Part shown: piece after piece, positions 32,970-46,830 of the stretch
Layout of the letters: every line of letters starts with the position of its first letter
How positions within the stretch are numbered: the first letter of the stretch is position 1
From: Lutjanus erythropterus
Taxonomy: Eukaryota; Chordata; Actinopteri; Lutjaniformes; Lutjanidae
Length of the DNA: 64,000 nucleotides
Assembly: GCA_020091685.1 (NCBI GenBank)
Contig: CM034609.1
Location: forward strand, 19,913,204 to 19,977,203
Reading direction: 5' to 3'
Notes under the pieces: generated by a model
What the model was told of the DNA's origin: nothing
The model's input: only the letters and a program-made list of their open reading frames with translations
Database searches by the model: none
Translations under genes and position numbers: made by a program

Positions 32970-35900
32970 GCTGAAACATGGTATATGTGGCTGTGGAGGA
33001 CGCCCAATAACTTCTGCAAAAACCCTGATCACTTCATGCTGTGATGACATCATCAGCGTTATTTTGGCTTGGGGTTGGAGACTACAGCTGTAGAACAGAG
33101 CCTGTGTTACAACTTGGATGTGTGGAGCTGTCAGGGACAATCTAATGAGAGACACTGTCCAGGTGCAAACTTCAGTAAAAATCTAACATCTTTTATTTGG
33201 CCTGTCTCTTGTAGGTTCCCCACCTTTATGTAAGAGTAATGATAAATCACAGGAGTTCCCCGTTAACGGGTTTCTGAGACTGAATGAACTGATCCTGTGT
33301 AACACGTCTTTAATAAGCCACTTTTAGAAAATTCACCTTTGAGGCCATTCAGACTGCATTAAAGCATATTACGGTGTAACTAATATTCTTTCGATATCTA
33401 GCTTTTAGGGGTTTTCGCATTTTTTCTAATCAACCTAAAAATAATCTCAAGACAAACAAAACTGCCAAATTGAGATTGGTGATTGGTAAAAGGAGTGCTA
33501 CATTTCCCCTTATACTGCATGAAAAATTCAGTCATTGTGTTGCTGCCCTCTGGAGGTCCAGTCACTAAGTTGACTGAAGATTCAAGTGGCAGCAGAAAAG
33601 CATGTTTTGGTAAAAGAAAGGAGTCCATGGTAAATGAAGCCATCAAAAAAACTGCTCTCGTTGAGCTGTGATCACGTTTACTAGAGAGGGCTCAGTTTCT
33701 GATCTCCACAGACAGAAGCACACTGCTTAGCCCTGTCTAAGTACCATCTGTTAGCCCCAGTGACTCTGCCAACGAAGGATGGACTTTCGCTCTGCCCTTC
33801 CTGACTCGGATGTCCCCGTGTTAATTGGCTACGCTTCTCACCAACCCACAAGCAGCGGGCACAGCCAAGGCCTAGGTTTCAGCTGTTATGACATTTTAAG
33901 ATGTCTTCCCTTACTATCCTCAGTACAGATCCAAAATACCAGATGTCAGCGTTTGGTTCCAGTTGAAAATTCCTCTGAAGGAATTTTCCACAAGCTCACA
34001 CGTGAAGTCCATGTCTTGCTTTATATAAACCCATCCTTAATGTGACAATGCTGACTAGACTAGATAACTGGAACAGAGGGCTGATGCAGATCAAGACAGC
34101 CTGCGCAATCAAAGCCAGGCCGCTCTTGGATGGATAAGCAGCACTAGGTCATAGGACATCTTCAACACTTGCCATTCTGTCCTGTTAAAAGCCACGAGCC
34201 TCACTCCTCCTGCTGACAACAAATGTAAAGTGAGCAGCACAGTCAGGCTTTATAACCACCAGTACAATTCTGAGGTATTCTGAGGTAGGAAACAGTCTAG
34301 TCTAGTCTATGTCATGTCATTGTCATTATGTAATCTTGATAATATTTCATGACTGATCATGACTATCAGACAGGCTTTGGGTGATTTTTTTTTGCCACGG
34401 TGAAACTAAAAAAAAAACATCTGGTTCCTCTTATTGTTTTAATGTCAGAGAAGTCTGTGCTTTGTGGAATTCTTCTCCTGCACATATTAGGATGATAATT
34501 AAACCAATTTACCCATCTAGTGTGGATGTGAAGACTTTGCGTCAAGTACCAGAAGGGGGCAGCATAGCCTTAATAATCAAGAGAAAGTGTGTCAAAACAA
34601 GGCAACATTGTTTTTAGACATGATCTTGGCCATTAAAATCCTTGTTCAATCAGAGTATGCAAGCAATGCAAGTGCCACTGTAAACCGCTGAATATATACA
34701 GGTGTTTTAATAAAAATTTTAAGATAAAATGACATATACATGTCTCTAACGGGACAGTAAAACCCAGATCCTTTGACCCAAACCTATACAATCATGTCAT
34801 CCCAGTACATACACAGTATATTTCAGTTTGCTCATATTCATGTTTATTATTCCTAATACAATACCAGTAAGTCACTTGGAAGGGTCAACATATGCTGAGA
34901 AAGTACAGTAGTTATGTAACCTTTGTAATTCACCCAGTGATGAGTCACTTACTTCACAGAATTAGAGCCATCAGCAACATGTATTATCAATTCAGCGCAC
35001 ACAAAAATGAAGAAAAAAAGTTGCTTAAGAGCACATCTGCGTCATTTCATGCAATAGCATGTGGGTGGTAATTTCTTCAGATGTTTGGCTAACACTCTGA
35101 GTCATTCATGAGGGCTGTCATGTACAGAGCGCATTAAGGCTGTGTTGTTCTACAAAAAGAAACAAACTCTGCTCCAGCGAAGACACAAACAACACGTCAG
35201 TGAGATGAATATCCCAGTAATGTTTTTTTTTTTTTTTAAACTGTACTTAAATCACGAGAATACGGATCATCTTTCTGACAACACACAAGCAGGCAGAGTA
35301 GAAGTGGAATAAACTTTTCCAGTGATTGGGAAGAAAGAAATCTGTTGGGGATGGATATTCAGGGAAAGTTCCAGCAGTTCATTTTTATTGCTTTATTCAG
35401 TTGGCAGTCTTACTATGTAAGCATCCAGTCATAAAACAGCTAAAAAAAAGTTGATAATTGAGGGAAAAACAAAACTATAGGGCTAATAGAGCGATTACAA
35501 TACAGTGACTGGGGGTTAAATGAAGACAGTACTCTCTACTCAGTGCTATTATTGTATTTTGCCCTGCCTTGAGTTCACAAATACCAAGAGCTTTGTGAGC
35601 GGGTGCTGATGAGAGAGTAGAACAGTGACAGCTCTGACATCACCGCTCCTTCAGCGCCGTGAGATAGGGCTCGACTCGGCTCTGCACCAGCGGCAGCAAC
35701 TGAACGCGATGGACAGATGATGGATGACTCACTCTTTCCACCCACACAACTTCCCATCGTCATCAAGGACCTCTCACTTGGCTCCAAATTAAAACCCTCC
35801 ACATACTTAATATATTATACTCAAGTCTCACTCGGGGAGGGCTAAACATGGATTTAGATGCTATAGAGAGTAGGAAAGATGTCACAGTGACTCCTAAGCA

Positions 35901-36295
35901 GGGGAGACATGATTAGATTTGTTTTTAATGCCACATAAGACAGAGTGCAGTTAGTGAGCAACCAGAGGAGTTGCAACAGTTAGCAAAAAGAATAAACAGT
36001 GGTAATTCTATTAAGTAATGGATAAATGGTTGAAATACTGTAGTTAACTCAAAACACAGAGACAAGAACAAGAGGATGAAAAAAGTAACACCGAACAGCG
36101 GTTGAAATAGCTTAAAATAAAGTATTTAAATGCTGATGGATAAATTGTTGATACTTGTCAAAAAGTAATAGGTAAAGGATTGAAAAAAGTTAGCAAAAAG
36201 TAAAGTTGAAGTACTTGAAGCTTATACCAAAGCTTCAAATCTTTTTACAGAGTACAAAGGACTGACAGAGAGCTGAACATTATGATGACATAGTG
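32970..36295. other. Non-coding stretch downstream of misp3
   Basis: No gene supported. Open frames such as 33779-34045 and 35575-35802 are short and have no family resemblance. Two isolated 'ccctctggaggtc' / 'agaagggggcagcat' words resemble repeat fragments. Confidence 0.5.
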
Positions 36296-36572
36296 AAGCT
36301 GACCTTCTAACCTTGTAAAAAATGTCATCACGTCATCATTTTATCCTGTTAGACACTCGTGTGAAACTTTGTTATAAGGGTATGAAGTCATGAGTTATCG
36401 CCAAAAACAACACTGTGATCTTGACCTTTGACACTGAAATTGTAATCAGTTCATCCCTGAGTCCACATGGATGTCTGTGCCACATCTGAAGAAATCCTGT
36501 CAAAGTGTTCTTGAGATATGGCGTTCAAAAGAATGGGACAGACAGACAACCCGAAGACACAACGCCTCTGGG
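36296..36572 (+). repeat. Dispersed fish repeat, + copy of the 'ttgagtccaagtgga' family
   Basis: It contains 'gtgaaactttgttataagggtatgaagtcatgag', 'cttgacctttgac', 'agttcatccctgagtccacatgg', 'ctgaagaaatcctgtcaaagtgttcttgagatat', 'gaatgggacagacagacaacccgaagacacaacgcctctgg'. It is related to the copies at 4995-5170 and 49342-49803. Confidence 0.7.
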
Positions 36573-39551
36573 TGAGTCATAATAATTACACAATTATTTA
36601 TGATTATCTACCAGGTTACTTATTAGATATCATCACAGTCTGGTGCAGTACTGAGATATTCTTTATTGCAATATTCAATATATTGTTACATCCTTAGTGT
36701 TTAACATAATCCAGTTTAAAGTCAGTTGAGATGAACACACCTGGGACATGCCAGGTGCTGCTGATGAAGGGGTACTTGAGTCTGAACCACTAAAATACAG
36801 TATGTAGAGAATTACACTGCCCTGTGTGTGTTTACAGAAACTGTGCAAATTTCATCATATTTTCTCATTCCATAGATGCTCCACGCTCTGAGTGTTTATC
36901 TTGCTCGTGCCTCTTCTTGAATTACTGAAGTGAAAATGAATGAATAAACACTGAGCATGAGGTAAGGACAGAATAAACAGACCTTAGATGGCCCTGTTTA
37001 GTTGAGCTATTGTCCTCAACAAACCCTTCTATTCGCTTTCACGCTCCTCTCCTCCTCCTCCTCCTCCTCCTCCTCCCGGCTCCGTCTTTTTGCACAATGA
37101 AAACTCAATTGTCTAATTCAATGATCGCACATTACAACAGTCAACAATAATATAAAGAAGTCGTGCATGATAAGATGATGAGTGTGTTTGTTACGTAGCC
37201 TCAATCGCTCTTTGTCTCCTCGCCTTGGGTTTTCTATTTTCAGAGCTCCTTCTTCTGGGTTAAACTGCTGCCATCTCTCTTTCTGAAAAGCAGAGTGATT
37301 TTTTTTCTTGAAGTACATTTTTGAGGAACTCTAGCAAATTGGCTATTCCTTCTGCATTTGAATTGTATATTTAACCAACCATTATGGGGCCAACTGTACA
37401 AGAGCTTAAACTCAACGAATGAAAATTCAGCCAATTACAGAAAGCAGTACTGGGAAAAATAAGGTCATGGTAATATTGGAGGAAAAGTATGGAGACCCAG
37501 TCTCTAGATTTCTGCTGGAGGAATCTGATCCAGTTCTTTCTTAGTCCCCAACCACAAATCCAAATTCAGTGGGTCTCAGTAATCTTGCTGGCGGGAGTTT
37601 TATAGTCTTTTGGCCCATGTGTTAAGGATTATTTGAAAGGAGTGGGTCATTTGGCGTCAGAGGGACTTGAAATCTGATTCTTTTCTACCTTGGAAACATT
37701 CCTAAAAGTCTCAGCAAAGTGGCACATACCTTTTACAGAAAAAATTGATTTAAATTTGAAGCGTAATACAGTTGTTCAGTATAAAACAGAAATACAATTA
37801 CTCAGGGAAAACTGAAAGGTTGTGGGTTTAACTTAGAACAATGATGTAGGCGTGCAACAGCATAAATAACCCAAAAAAAATTATTTAAAAAAATTAAATG
37901 TACATCAAAAAACTCAAAGTAACTAAACCTGCAGAGGGAAAAGAGGTTCAAAGCAAACTGGGGTGGATTATCCTCCTGACTGGGCCATAAAAGCACAACC
38001 ACAAGCTACTCTGTAATTCTGGCCTTTCCAAAAGTAGCAGGCACTTAAACCACAATCTGCTTCAATGGCAGTATAATTAATGATTTTAGAAAGTACTCTG
38101 TAAGTGATGAGGATAATTATTAGATTTAATTAGTTACCTTGTACTCCTAATGAGGGTAGTAAGACAGACATGGGTCCTGTCAAAATTTAAAACATTACCT
38201 GCCAACTAATTTTCTTCACTCTATCATCTGATTTCCAAAAGCAGCCTGATTTATAACTGGTACTATCTTGGAACTAGATAACTTGTGTAATATTGAAGAA
38301 AAATGTGAAGCCTGTGCAGTTGTTTTAGGGTGAAAGGTCAGATAAGTGTGTGAGCCGGGTGGCCTGAGGTCACAGAAACTTCAGCAATCACGCCGGGATG
38401 AATCCTTTTACTGAATAAGATCCTGATCTTTTAGGTTTTTCTTCCGTCCCCTGGCTGCTGGCCTGGCTGGTTGGCTTTGAGAATCAGGAGCAGTTCACTC
38501 TGGGTTAAGCTCTTTCAGCCAACTGTTCAAAACCCTTTTTGCATGGTTTGCCTCTCTCGGTGGTGGCGGCTGCAGCTGAACTCCTTTCCATTCTATTTTA
38601 GGATTTAAAGGAATGACAGTATTCTCGCATGACTCTCAGAAAATCCTTTCAATCCACTGTATGGAGCACCGCCGGGATTAGGATGCAGTCTGCATTACAT
38701 AAAAGTGAAGATCCTTAAACCAAAAAAGGAAACCTCCCATGAGAACAACAATAACCACTCTCAGGGCTCTCAGTATCGTGGGGGCTGTGCTAGAAATTAG
38801 GTCTATGACAAAAATGCTTGAAATTTCAAGAGGCGTTGACAACAGAATGGTAGTCAGATACATACAAACTGTAGACAGTACAGCAGCCTACAGGGTTCCT
38901 TCTTTGCCTTTGTAAAAGAGAATGACACAAGCGTAACTAATTATTAATGTTTTTGCTGTGAAAATCTAAAACAAATGAAAGGATTACTTGCTAAATGGGA
39001 TTAGGTATTTTTGCATCAGAGCATATAGGATGTTACATAAATATTAGAAAATACATCCAGCATGGTCGCTGTGTCAGGATTAACTTAAGACTTAATAAAA
39101 AAAAAAAACAAGGTCAGGGAAAGTACACTCTGCAGCACACTGTGTTCTACCTTTTATTACCGTTGGTTCCTGGGACTGGCCTAATCTTCATAATATGAGC
39201 ATACATGAAGGTCCATGTTGCTTTTATTCATTTCAGTTCATGTATGTTTCATGATAATATTTATATTTAGACGTAAGACTTTATGTCACATCATAAGAAA
39301 CTCCTGAGCATGACTTATCTGTCATCTATTGTCTGCTGTATTCTCAGTGTTTTCAACGTGGACTTAAAAAGTGAGCTCTGAGCAAAAGAGATTTCACAAA
39401 ACCTGACCTTAGTTGGTCATAGGAGCATGAGACTCATGCAACAAGATCCACTTCATGTTATGAAACATGAGGCTTGACCTCACATGAATTCAGCTTTTTC
39501 TGTTATAAACCATGGCATTATGACGTAGCAGATGACAGAGAAAGACGACCT
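36573..39551. other. Non-coding stretch with a (TCC)n tract
   Basis: No gene supported. A pure-pyrimidine (TCC)n run of about 30 bp lies at 37044-37077. About 38330-38660 is GC-richer and less repetitive than its surroundings and may be regulatory; nothing more can be said. Confidence 0.45.
37044..37077. repeat. (TCC)n microsatellite
   Basis: About ten TCC/CTC units, polypurine-polypyrimidine, ending in CCGGCTCC. Confidence 0.9.
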
Positions 39552-40253
39552 TCAAAGGTGCAATGTGCACAAATTGCTGAGTCAAAAATGAGTACTGCAG
39601 TCCAAATAGTGAGCTGAAGCCATAGATTTTTTTATTAAATACACTGAAATCCTATTTAATGTAAAGTCTATGGTTGAGGCGAGTTGTTCTCCCTCATCCC
39701 CAGAGTCATGGAGGCTCAGGCAGGCTGCAAGAACAATGCAGGAGCGCAAGAAGAGTGCACCATTGTGATGTGACAATAACAAGAGACGATGAGATTCACA
39801 TTAAATTGATCAGCTGTTAATTGTGAGTCAATGTAAAGCTAAGCCTGTAATCCTGAAAACAAAAGCCCACTGTTTTAGAAAATGCTCACTCTGGAGTTTG
39901 AGGTCAGTGACTGCCTTCCTAACTGCCTGCCAGACAACACAACATACTGCTCAAATTAACCGTTAAAAACAAAAACTGTTATTCCTTCTAAAAGACTGCT
40001 AATGATTTAGATAAACAGACACTTACTCATTCGGCAAACATTTGGCATTAATTAGATCTCTACTGATGGAAACAGGTAAACAATAACAAAAGTTACAGAC
40101 CAGAATAGAAATAACAAAAAAGGACACCACGGCTGTACCATTGTTGTCAGAGAAGCAAGTATCTCAACTTAGCAGGTTTCCTTTATCTCTGATGACATAT
40201 TATGGTCAATACGTGATTTATTACGTGAATATATTACAGATTTCTCCTTTAAA
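39552..40253 (-). repeat. Local repeat family, copy D (inverted)
   Basis: The only minus-strand copy, and close to full length (about 700 bp). Read in reverse it starts 'TTTAAAGGAGAAATCTGTAATAT', passes through 'ctgccaggcagttaggaaggcag' and 'agcatagac-like' modules, and ends 'ctgcagtactcatttttgactcagcaatttgtgcacattgcacctttgaa'. The two ends are imperfect inverted repeats of each other (TTTAAAGGAG.AAT.TGT). Confidence 0.8.
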
Positions 40254-41494
40254 AACTGCACACAAAATAAAGAAACAACCACACAGTTTCAAATTTATCC
40301 TGTAATATTATTTTCAAAACAACAAGAAAAAACTTGACACAGATTAAGAGTTTCATCAAAATGTAAAAGTTTGTATCTAATGATCATTAGATACCACAAG
40401 GTTTATTATGTAACTACCTACATCTTTAAAAAAAATCCACATTCATGACTTGAAAACAACTTTGTCGTGTAGCAAGCTTGTCCTGAACGTTAGTGTCTGT
40501 GTCCTGCTCTTTACTGAGTTTGGGAAAGTTTACTTCCCAACTAGCGTTACCTGAGATGAGCTTATGTTTGCAAAACACATTGGTTAAGCTGAGATTATAC
40601 TTTTCCACAGATTTGTGTAAAGTGTCTGCAAATTTACTCAGAGAGGTGTGTTACTGGTAACCACCGGTCTCACAGGCAGGAGAGGAGCCGACCACACGCC
40701 TCCCTAATTTCAACAATATGTCATGCATACCTGTGTGTCAAGTCAGTTGATTAGCTGATTCAACTCCTGTCAAGGTGTCAGTTTGAGATGAAAACAAATG
40801 CAAATGTACTACATACAGTACAAGAATGAAAGAAACAGCAACACAAATGTATTCAAGCATCTCCTGTGAAAGCTGGCCCATGTGCAGCCTGGAGAAGAAT
40901 ACTGTAAGTCCAGATTTAGTCAACATACTGTTCCACTTTTACTGGCAATACAAGCTAGTATGTAAGCTAAGCAGCCAAACACGGTTATGCTAGGACGATA
41001 GAACAGTCTGGTCTTTCATCATTCCCTGTACTTATAGGATTAACTAGTGCTACACTTCAACACAAGAACAAAGTTGCTGACAAGCGTTTAAAACACTTTC
41101 CCACAGATCAGCCACACAAAGTGTCAATCTGCAGTATTGCAATACACAGTAAAAATGGCTGATTCTTTTTTTGGCAAATCTACATCATAGTACATCTACT
41201 AACACTCACAGTGTCAACGACCACCTGAATAATTCTGATATGGACGACATAAGTCTGAACCTGATGATTTTGAGCAAAGATGCAAGTTATAAGAAGCACC
41301 TCTTTTTGCTTTGAGTTTGAAAAAATTGATATTACGGACATTTATCCTTGATTGGCAGGTGCCATGCCATTTGTCAGACAATCTCTCTGCAGCAACATGC
41401 AGTAACCCTAACCTCTAACACCATGGGTGTTTGTTTTTGGGATAATGGGCTGTCGGTGGGGCTGGGCAATATATCGATATTCTTCTCCTGGTCT

Positions 41495-42335
41495 GCTCCC
41501 ATCAGCTGTAGAGTACCCCAGGGCTCCATTTTAGGCCTCATATTATTTGCCTTGTACAGGCTGTTATTAGGTTCCACATTCCAAAAATATAATATCTCAT
41601 GCCACTGCAACAACACAGTTAGGTCCCTCTTTGAAAGTCTCCATCACATGAAATAGTTGATGGCTAAAAACTGTCTTCAACTAAACGACAGTAGGATCAA
41701 AGTGGTCTTATTTGGTCATTTAAAATCTGACAAAAATCAAAAAATATTTTTTCAAGCTTAGAAATATAGCCAAGGTCAAATTGTTCCTGTCTTTTAATAA
41801 GCTAGAGATTGTGACAAATGCCTTCATTTTCCCTTTTTATTTGGTAATCAGTCAGTCATCCGTGTCTCACTTGCAGCTGCTGATTATTGACTGGTATCAG
41901 GAAGTGTGACACCTGCACTGCTGCCCCCTCATTGGCTACCAGGACATAATTTATTTAATTCAACATATCTTAGATCCTCCCTCGATCGAGGCTGAAGGGG
42001 AAGGGCTATCGGGTATCTGCTCAAAGCTCTGAAACAATCATCCATTTTCGTTTAGTTTTCCCCTCTTCTGACATTTTTAAGGCAAAACTTAACATGTTTT
42101 CTCAGGCTCTTGATGATCCTTAAGGCTTTATATTTCACTTTTCATTCTTCTATGTATTATACTTTCTATCTGTTCCTTATTTATTTGTGCATAAGATGGT
42201 ATTTTTATGTTATCTCGACCACCATTTTGCTGTTTACCATGTTTTATTTTTTAACTCTTGTCATTTTACTGGGCAGCACTTTGGTCCGTGTTGGTTGTTT
42301 TTAAATGTGCTTTATAAGTAAACTTGATTTGACTT
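41495..42335 (+). mobile_element. LINE remnant (L2/CR1-like), 3' part
   Basis: The frame at 41500-41640 reads ISCRVPQGSILGLILFALYR, the GVPQGSxLGPxLF block of a reverse transcriptase. It continues GSTFQKYNISCHC, where a YADD-type segment would follow. Further modules are NCLQLNDSRIKVVLFG, LLTGIRKCDT and, near 42060-42110, FKAKLNMFSQAL, all typical of the C-terminal part of L2/CR1-group ORF2. The element ends with 'tgctttataagtaaacttgatttgacttgattt', the usual short-repeat tail. It is 5'-truncated, lacks most of the reverse transcriptase, and is broken by stops and frame changes. Confidence 0.8.
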
Positions 42336-44212
42336 GATTTCATGATATCTAACTAGATAGTCGTCTTAGATTTTGGATATCATTACATTGTGATATGGCA
42401 TGAGTTTAATAACTGCATTACAGTGATGTAAAGTCGTATAATTTTCTGAACTTACCAGACTGTTCAAGCTGTTCTTTACTTTGTTAATATATTCACATTG
42501 CTCATGATTAGTTATCAAAAATCTCACTGTGTCAATAATTTATGAGAGCACCAACAGCCATCCCAATATTGTTGTAATATCAAAGTATTTGTCCATCTAC
42601 AGCAACGTATCATATTCTATAAGATTATTATATGTTTGCACAATTTGAGAATTTATTGTATGTTATTTTAGAGAAATATGTTTATCGAGATGTATATAAT
42701 ATATTGCGGCATGGGATAAAAATATCAAGATTTCATTTAAAAGATATATCACCCAATGGGACACTTTCTGGATTCTTGGTGTTTCAGAAAAATGGGCAGT
42801 CCTTGATCGCTTTGGAGATCAGATATCAGTGTAAATAGTGAGCTAGTCTGTGTTTTTATTTGACAGAAATTGTGTCAGTGAGGTGACAGGCCAGTCTTGT
42901 TTGTAGCTGTGTGTTGTATTATAAAATAGCGCTACAAATGACTTTGAACCTCCTACAAAAACAAAGATTAAAAAGGAAAAAACAGAAGGGAAACATGAGT
43001 ATACTGTGTGATCTTGTAAGTGGCACACTGAGGGATTATACACACAGTACAGAGCCTGGGCAGTAAGGAGACGTAACAACATTGTTTATTATGTTGCATG
43101 TCTACTGTGGATATAATCTGTGTGACATGGCTTAGAGGGGTTGTACTACGATGTGTATACTGTGCAGTGTCATGGCAAAGGTACTGAGAGACTGGAGAGA
43201 TTATCAAAAACAAGTTATGATTCACACCAGAAGCAACATCTGCCTACATTCATGCAGTAAGAAATACAAACATACGCAGCATTAATTGTCTCTTTACGGG
43301 AAGCGACTGTCGAGCTCTGTTGTGATGGCTGAAGTTCAATAATATCAAATCCTGTGCCAAGGCTGCCTCGGGTGAACCTGAGCACTCAGGACACTGTGCC
43401 ACTGTCATGCTGGAATGAACAAGGTGGAAATTGGGCCATCTATATCTGTGCTACCCTCTGATTATGAACAGATTACGCAACCGCAAAGCATGTTTTACAT
43501 AACCAGCTATGGCCATGCACTCCTCCTCTATACACCCTTTGTTCCCAAATTGAATAATTGAATTGCCCCCCAACCCCCCTTGTATCCAAGCCAGCTGGAT
43601 GTTATGTACCCCTGCCACCTAACAGCTCATGCTGGGATTTGTATTTGTTTTTATTCTGAATTGCAGTTCATTATGACAGCCATGTAGAGCTGTGCCTGAA
43701 TGAGATAGATGGTGTGTTTAAAAACACAATACACGATCGTGGATGAATGTTGTTTATCGAGTTGAGTTTGCACTGTTAACATTGTGCTGTTACAGTAAAT
43801 TTTCAGTAATGATGACAAACAAACACTTTGTCTCAGAAAGCAGCACCGTGTGACTTGCCAAATCTCCTTTTAAATCTGTGGTCAAAATATACTTTCATAA
43901 ACTTGCTTTTATTGCTCTGGCTGCACGTAGTTTTACACCTTAGGGACCGTACGGAAATTATTAGGGAGAGTGGATGTCAGAGAAAGGAGGTTTTGTATGT
44001 ATTTGTTTTCTCATCCCAGATTCATTCTTACCATTTGAGGGTTTGTTTGTTTTGTTTTTTTAAAAAAAGGTCAAATAGTTACATCACAAAGAAGGCTTTC
44101 GTTTTGAAATTTGACCGTGCCGTCTGGAGCAAAACATCCTCAACACTCTCAGCTATGAGACTCAAGCATCAGGCAATCAGACATCAGAACTCTGCAGTGG
44201 ACCTTGCACTTA
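42336..44212. other. Non-coding stretch
   Basis: AT-rich, with no gene or repeat I can name. The 150-codon frame at 43828-44280 overlaps the start of repeat copy E and has no coding signature. Confidence 0.5.
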
Positions 44213-44695
44213 AAATATTGTTTGCCCGTTTCACGGTAATTAGAGTTCAAATAAATGCCAACTGCTTGAAAAATGAGTAATTGTCTGCGTATGAAATCAT
44301 TGATAATCTTGTAGAAGCAGTAGACATTTATAACAGTTCAGCTGAGCAATATGTTAATAGAGTCTGGCAGGCTGTCACTGAAGTCAAACTGTATTTTTAG
44401 AGCAGTGGGCTTTTGTTTTCAGGAAAACTGGCTTAGCTTTCCAACTGAGAGTAATAAACAGCTGATCAACTTACAGTGGAGGACGGTCTGGTAGCTCAGT
44501 TGGCGGAAGGCGCAGCCTTTGCCGTGGGTTTGACTGCATCTCTTTGTTGCGTGTCATCCCTCTGCTCTCTCGCCCGTTTTCCTGTCCTCACTTCAGCTGT
44601 CCTGTCTAATAAAGGCATACAAACCTTTGTTTCTTATGCTCCTGTCGTACAGTACTAATTTTTCAACACAGAGTTGTTACACATTGCTCCTTTAA
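44213..44695 (+). repeat. Local repeat family, copy E, interrupted by a SINE
   Basis: Modules 'attgtttgcccgtttcac', 'gagcaatatgttaatagagtctggcaggc', 'gagcagtgggcttttgtttt' and 'aataaacagctgatcaacttacagt' are followed by the SINE at 44482-44625. The family 3' end then resumes as 'cagtactaatttttcaacacagagttgttacacattgctcctttaa'. The beginning of the element and the part replaced by the SINE are missing. Confidence 0.75.
44482..44625 (+). mobile_element. tRNA-derived SINE
   Basis: The head GGTCTGGTAGCTCAGTTGGC is an RNA polymerase III A box in tRNA form, and GGGTTTGACTGC serves as a decayed B box. The tail 'tgttgcgtgtcatccctctgctctctcgcc...tcctgtctaataaaggcat' is the familiar 3' part of abundant percomorph SINEs. 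The tRNA-like region has lost its middle (about 25 bp between the boxes), so it cannot be a functional tRNA gene. Confidence 0.8.
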
Positions 44696-45673
44696 GAGAT
44701 GAATTTCCACATAGTCACTTCAGTTTAACTGTATTTTTCTTCCTTTTTGTTAATGTTTTTACTTGATTTTTAAACTAAACTCTGGTTTTGGATAAATGCC
44801 TTGCCAATAAAATTAATTATGTTTTTTCTTACTTTATTGCACATCAGTGCTGACTGTAACAGGCGCACAGGGAGACAACAGGAGAGCAGCAGACTGGAGT
44901 GTGCTGTAGCTGCTCTGAATTCTGGGTCAACCGAAGAAAACAAAACAAACTTATCATCATTATGTCACACAGCTCCTCGCTCACATCAGGATACAGCTCG
45001 ACGCTGACCCTGTGTCAGTTATTATGACAGATCTGACAAGAGAAGAAACCCTCCACTAATTTTATATTTACTTGACTGTAATTTGAAAAGGAGTGTTTTT
45101 TAAATAAAACCTGACAGTTTTGTCTGTCTACAGATGTGTGTGTGTGTGTGTGTGTTGTGCAGATATTCCTGTTATTTTGATTAATCATTTCACATTCTCC
45201 AGGGACATGTCCCCTCTAATATATGTAATTTGTTTTATGAGCATTTCATAAGCCACCCCACCCCCCACCCTCCCCAAATGATCAAAAGTGGTTGCTTTGG
45301 AAACAGCGTGACGTATTTCAGCGCCCAAGAATAGAAGCATGAGGAGGAAAGCGGGTCTGAGGCTCTTGGCTTCTGCCTCACAACCGGTCTGAGTGCCTTT
45401 CCAAATGTTTTCCTCTAATGTGTGTCGGGGGCCAGTGCTCAAATGATGCGGACATTTTTGTCCGATTACAGCAGACAGCGGGGTGTGTGTTGACACGGTG
45501 TTGGGGAGGTAACTGCTTGTGGTTTCCCAGATAAAGAAAACATCACCTGGCTGGTGGAGTGTGCAGCAGACTGAGGTCATGACTGATGCAGTAAGCTGAG
45601 CAACTACTGAATCATTTGATAGCATAAGTAAATGACTGCACTGACACCAAATTATCAATAAACATATATCTGC

Positions 45674-45710
45674 ATGCACACACACACTCACACACACACA
45701 CACACACACG
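45674..45710. repeat. (AC)n microsatellite
   Basis: Imperfect AC run with a CTC interruption. Confidence 0.9.
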
Positions 45711-46719
45711 CTGTGCTTGTTATGAAACAGCCCCCCAAGTCAAACAAACTGAGTCATAGCCTATTTATAGCTACCGCAATACATCTCTCATGTGTATGAG
45801 CCGAGGATAGAGGCTCAACTCTGTGTGTCTGTGGTATAGACAAGCTGTTACATAAATGTGTTTCTGCATACATGTCTCAGGGGAGCGGTGATTCATAACA
45901 TGTGGATAGCTCTCTTTTTAACTGCATTTTTCTTAGTCACCATCCAAACAAAAAATAATTATCAAGACACCTAAATTTAGTTGTAAGTCAAATGCTTAGT
46001 ATATAGAAAATACGGATGTCATGATTCTTTAAATCCAAGATTCAATTTGACGTTTAATTTTAATGTCACGATTTGATTCAATTTTTCAGCGTAAACATAT
46101 TTTTTTAGCTTTGATGACTAAGCCATTGTTGGATTATCAAGTCCTGATTTCTAAAGATCAACAGATTATTTGTCTGATTCCCCAACAACTGTCATTTACA
46201 TTTTCAAATTCTTCTTTCAAAAGATATGCTATGTGGTATCACGTGTGATATAACGGTTAATATGCGTCATGTGCAGCTTTGAAGTGTATTTTTTCTCTTT
46301 AAGCTCATGCTGGATGCCGAGAATTGCCAATTCTGCCTTTAATTTCAATGAATGAAACTGAATTGTGAAATGATTACCTTGATTATAACAATAAGTTGTT
46401 CTCTCAATGTTAAACTGTTTGCAACAGTTGTGTCTGCTTATTTCATTCCTTAAGAATACAATTAACACATTATTTAACTTAGTAATGTGTCAATAGAACC
46501 ACACATATTGTGTTATATTTGACAAAACCACATGTGTTTGAAAATCCAACAGAAACCTTGTGTTAAAACTCTCAATACAGTAGTTGCATTAGAAGTAGCA
46601 CAAAATGTGTGACACATTAATGCATTGGGAATTGACAAAACTTTTGTCAGTATTTACAAATCTATTTTAAAAGCACAGCAAAGCAGATTTTGGGAGGAAA
46701 GAAAAGAAAATGTGTACTT

Positions 46720-46830
46720 AAAGCTACCACATGGAACCTTTATATTGTTCTGATTTTTTGAGCCCCCTGTGAACAAAAGCAGCTTTGTTTCTACAGTACT
46801 AATTTTTTGTTACATACTGCTCCTTTAAGG
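46720..46830. repeat. Short repeat with inverted TTAAAG ends
   Basis: Left end TTAAAGCTACCACATGGAAC; right end, in reverse complement, TTAAAGGAGCAGTATGTAAC. The right end is the same as the 3' terminus of the local repeat family (as in copy E), so this is probably a related, much shorter derivative. Confidence 0.6.

Noticed and set aside
43828-44280. 150-codon plus-strand open frame
   Set aside because: It runs into repeat copy E, and its C-terminal part is repeat sequence.
44482-44560. Possible tRNA gene
   Set aside because: The A box is tRNA-like, but the region between the boxes is too short, no cloverleaf forms, and the SINE tail follows directly.
45185-45709. 174-codon minus-strand open frame
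   Set aside because: It begins in an AC microsatellite, has no family motif or splice context, and its composition is that of non-coding sequence.
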